Source of the DNA: Micromonospora sp. CP22
GTDB lineage: Bacteria > Actinomycetota > Actinomycetes > Mycobacteriales > Micromonosporaceae
NCBI RefSeq assembly: GCF_009712475.1
Contig: NZ_VCJO01000006.1
Location: 233,568-297,567 of the forward strand
Reading direction: 5' to 3'
Length of the DNA stretch: 64,000 nt
Shown: in pieces, positions 62,083-64,000 of the stretch
Position numbering within the stretch: the stretch's first letter is position 1
Layout: the number at the start of each line of letters is the position of its first letter
Notes under the pieces: model-generated
Seen by the model: the letters and a program-made list of their open reading frames with translations, nothing else
The model's database searches: none
Told to the model about the DNA's origin: nothing
Translations under genes and position numbers: made by a program

Positions 62083-63375
62083 GTGATCGTGACCGACAGC
62101 AACCTCCCGCCGGTCCGGCGGGACTCCCTCACGGACGACCTGCGCTGGCGGGGCCTGATCCAGGACTCCACCGACCCGGACGAACTGCGCGCGCTGCTCG
62201 ACGGTCCGGGAGCCTCCTTCTATGTGGGCTTCGACCCGACCGCGCCGAGTCTGCACGCCGGCCATCTCATGCAGGTCACCACCGCCCGCCGCCTCCAACT
62301 CGCCGGGCACCGGCCGTTGCTGCTGGTGGGGGGTGCGACCGGGCAGATCGGCGACCCGAAGGAGAGCGCGGAACGGACCCTCAACCCACCGGAGGTGGTG
62401 GCGAGCTGGGTCCAGCGGATCCGCGACCAGCTGGCACCCTTCGTGTCGTACACCGGGGATCACGCCGCCCGCCTGGTCAACAACCTGGACTGGACCGGTG
62501 AGATGTCGGTGGTGGAGTTCCTGCGTGACGTCGGCAAGCACTTCCCGGTCAACCGGATGCTGGCGCGTGAGGTGGTCCGGGCCCGGCTGGAGAGCGGGAT
62601 CAGCTTCACCGAGTTCAGCTACCAGCTGCTCCAGGCCAACGACTTCTTCGAGCTGCACCGTCGGCACGGCTGTCAGCTCCAGTTCGGCGGTTCCGACCAG
62701 TGGGGCAACATCACCGCCGGAGTCGACTACGTCCGGCGACGTGGGCTCGGCCCGGTGCAGGCGTTCACCACCCCGCTGGTGACCAAGTCGGACGGCTCGA
62801 AGTTCGGCAAGACCGAGGGCGGGGCGATCTGGCTCGATCCCGAGATGACCAGCCCGTACGCCTTCTACCAGTTCTGGATCAACGTCGACGACAGCGATGT
62901 GGCGCGTTACCTGCGCTACTTCAGCTTCCGTTCCCGGGAGGAACTGGAGGAGCTGGAGAAGGAGGTCGCGGAGCGGCCGGCGGCGCGGGCGGCGCAACGG
63001 GCCCTCGCCGAGGAGCTGACCACCCTGGTGCACGGCGAGCGGGAGATGGCCCAGGCGGTCGCCGCCAGCCAGGCCCTGTTCGGCCGGGGCTCGTTGGAGG
63101 AGCTGTCCATGGAGACGCTGCGCGCCGCGCTCACCGAAGCCGGTCTGGTACGCGTCGACACCCTCCCGGAGGTGGCCGCCCTGTTCAAGGAGTCCGGCCT
63201 GGTGCCGAGCATGAAGGAGGCACGGCGGGTCATCGCCGAGGGTGGCGCGTACGTCAACAACACCCGGGTCACCGCGACCGACGCCGTGGTCTCCCCGTCG
63301 GACCTGCTGCACGGCAGGTACCTCGTGCTGCGTCGGGGCAAGCGCTCCTTCGCCGGGGTGGAGGTCACCTCCTGA
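62083..63375 (+). CDS. tyrS: tyrosyl-tRNA synthetase
   Basis: Class I synthetase charging tRNA-Tyr. The GTG at 62083 with GGGGGA six bases upstream gives 430 residues; an ATG at 62032 is open but unlikely. The HIGH motif is HAGH at 58-61 (PTAPSLHAGHLMQ), tyrosine-binding YQLLQANDFFELH and GGSDQWGNITAG are present, and the KMSKS equivalent is SKFGKTEGG near 245. A C-terminal S4 domain follows (MKEARRVIAEGGAYVNNTRV). It is followed by a clear terminator and then rRNA control sequences. Confidence 0.97.
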   Translation: MIVTDSNLPPVRRDSLTDDLRWRGLIQDSTDPDELRALLDGPGASFYVGFDPTAPSLHAGHLMQVTTARRLQLAGHRPLLLVGGATGQIGDPKESAERTLNPPEVVASWVQRIRDQLAPFVSYTGDHAARLVNNLDWTGEMSVVEFLRDVGKHFPVNRMLAREVVRARLESGISFTEFSYQLLQANDFFELHRRHGCQLQFGGSDQWGNITAGVDYVRRRGLGPVQAFTTPLVTKSDGSKFGKTEGGAIWLDPEMTSPYAFYQFWINVDDSDVARYLRYFSFRSREELEELEKEVAERPAARAAQRALAEELTTLVHGEREMAQAVAASQALFGRGSLEELSMETLRAALTEAGLVRVDTLPEVAALFKESGLVPSMKEARRVIAEGGAYVNNTRVTATDAVVSPSDLLHGRYLVLRRGKRSFAGVEVTS

Positions 63376-63402
63376 CCGCCGACCGGCAGGTGTGACGTGG
63401 GA

Positions 63403-63440
63403 CGCGTCCGGTGGATTTGACGATCAATCCTCCGGACGCG
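63403..63440 (+). terminator. tyrS terminator
   Basis: Arms CGCGTCCGG and CCGGACGCG extend through GGATT/AATCC with one mismatched pair around an 8-base loop, followed by TAACTTTCTCTCT. The T-rich tail makes it the most standard intrinsic terminator in the window, 27 bp after tyrS. Confidence 0.8.
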
Positions 63441-63754
63441 TAACTTTCTCTCTGCCAGCGCGGAACGGACGAAACAGGTCGAAAGACCCCAGGCCGGAGC
63501 GCAGGTAGACCCTCTCGGATCGGATGGATGTCCTCCATCGCGTCCGGGCCGGGCGGTGCCCCAGATTCGCCGGGAGGCGGATTTGGTGGGGCGGAACCGA
63601 CCGGGTATGGTTGTCGACCGGCAGGGCCCCAGGCGCGCTTAACGGGAAACCGCAGCGGCTGGCCTGCCAAAACCAGGATCAGCTCTGGCGAAAGCCAGCC
63701 GGATCGTGGTGCCCGGATAACGGGTGGAAGCGTGACAAAGCGGCACGAGCCGGT
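63441..63754 (+). other. upstream control region of an rRNA operon, no gene
   Basis: No coding frame is supported here. It contains a small inverted repeat, GATGGA...TCCATC, near 63522-63538, and TATGGT near 63605 that could be a further -10 element. Actinobacterial rrn operons often have several tandem promoters, so this stretch may hold additional ones. Confidence 0.45.
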
Positions 63755-63783
63755 TTGACACGACAGAAACCACCGGGTAACGT
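63755..63783 (+). promoter_or_regulatory. strong rRNA-type promoter
   Basis: A perfect TTGACA at 63755-63760, a 17-bp spacer, and TAACGT at 63778-63783. No other -35 in the window matches the consensus so well. It lies about 220 bp before the edge and directs transcription rightward. Confidence 0.7.
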
Positions 63784-64000
63784 AGTAAAAGTGCCCGGTG
63801 CGGTTGTGGTCGGGTGTGGTGCCCCGGATGGCGGCCCGTTGGTGGGTTGTTTGATGGTGTGTGGTTGTTCTTTGAGAACTCAACAGGGTGCTTGATAAGC
63901 CAGTGCCAATTTGTTTGATTCCCGGGCTGGCCAGGCGTGTGTCTGGTTGGTTTGGATTCCTTTGGCAACATTTTTTGTTGTCGGGGTTGGATTTCTTTGA
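63784..64000 (+). ncRNA. 16S rRNA leader (rrn operon 5' region, 16S gene beyond window)
   Basis: From about 63830 the composition changes to T/G-rich, unlike any coding region here. At 63865-63886 is TTGTTCTTTGAGAACTCAACA, the conserved antitermination and processing element that precedes 16S genes in actinobacteria, followed by AT-rich leader (TTTGTTTGATTCC, ATTTTTTGTTGTCGGGG). The mature 16S start is not reached. A few hundred bases to the right should show it. Confidence 0.8.

Overview
The window is chromosomal DNA of a high-GC actinobacterium. GTG starts, 4-bp ATGA/GTGA gene overlaps, the argCJBD cluster, DUF397/XRE pairs and the interspersed GC-rich repeats point to Micromonosporaceae (Micromonospora or a close relative). 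The genus is inferred from style and repeats, not from a 16S sequence; the 16S gene appears to begin just past the right edge. No tRNA, complete rRNA, CRISPR array, transposase or prophage was found. Positions 1-23.3 kb are mostly core metabolism and translation: a truncated lipoprotein gene, rpe, a response regulator, an FMN riboswitch with ribD-ribE-ribBA-ribH, an envelope protein pair, a polar amino-acid ABC transporter, hisE-hisG, two membrane genes, infC-rpmI-rplT, an rRNA methyltransferase, pheS-pheT, and a three-gene glycan cluster (nucleotide-sugar dehydrogenase, GT2 glycosyltransferase, SDR epimerase). Positions 23.4-28.4 kb are the most unusual part. A Crp/Fnr regulator, possibly membrane-anchored, lies divergent to three translationally coupled genes: a class III cyclase-like protein, a degenerate P-loop protein with HEAT-like repeats, and a protein with a weak resemblance to SPFH. 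The first two coupled proteins share a near-identical GQNAxGxGAMAIG motif, placed at the C-terminus of one and near the N-terminus of the other. That arrangement resembles effector/sensor pairs linked by an amyloid-type signalling motif. Positions 28.4-35.9 kb are an arginine operon, argC-J-B-D-F-R-H, with a probable ArgR box and no argG. Positions 36-44.8 kb are accessory: an HTH protein next to a palindrome, an XPB-C-terminal-like protein without a helicase motor, another HTH protein, a block of small helical proteins, a DUF397/XRE-DUF5753 pair, a DivIVA-like protein, and a protein with two DnaJ-like cysteine modules downstream of a 59-bp tandem repeat. Positions 44.8-63.4 kb hold an alpha/beta hydrolase, an ABC-2 exporter divergent from a two-component system, a DNA glycosylase, a luciferase-like monooxygenase with its flavin reductase below a perfect 20-bp palindrome, two universal stress proteins with a P-type ATPase, GNAT proteins, a CNNM/CorC protein, two PRC-barrel-like proteins coupled to an atypical NRAMP transporter, a thioesterase and tyrS. 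The last 600 bp hold the tyrS terminator, a strong promoter and an rRNA-type leader.
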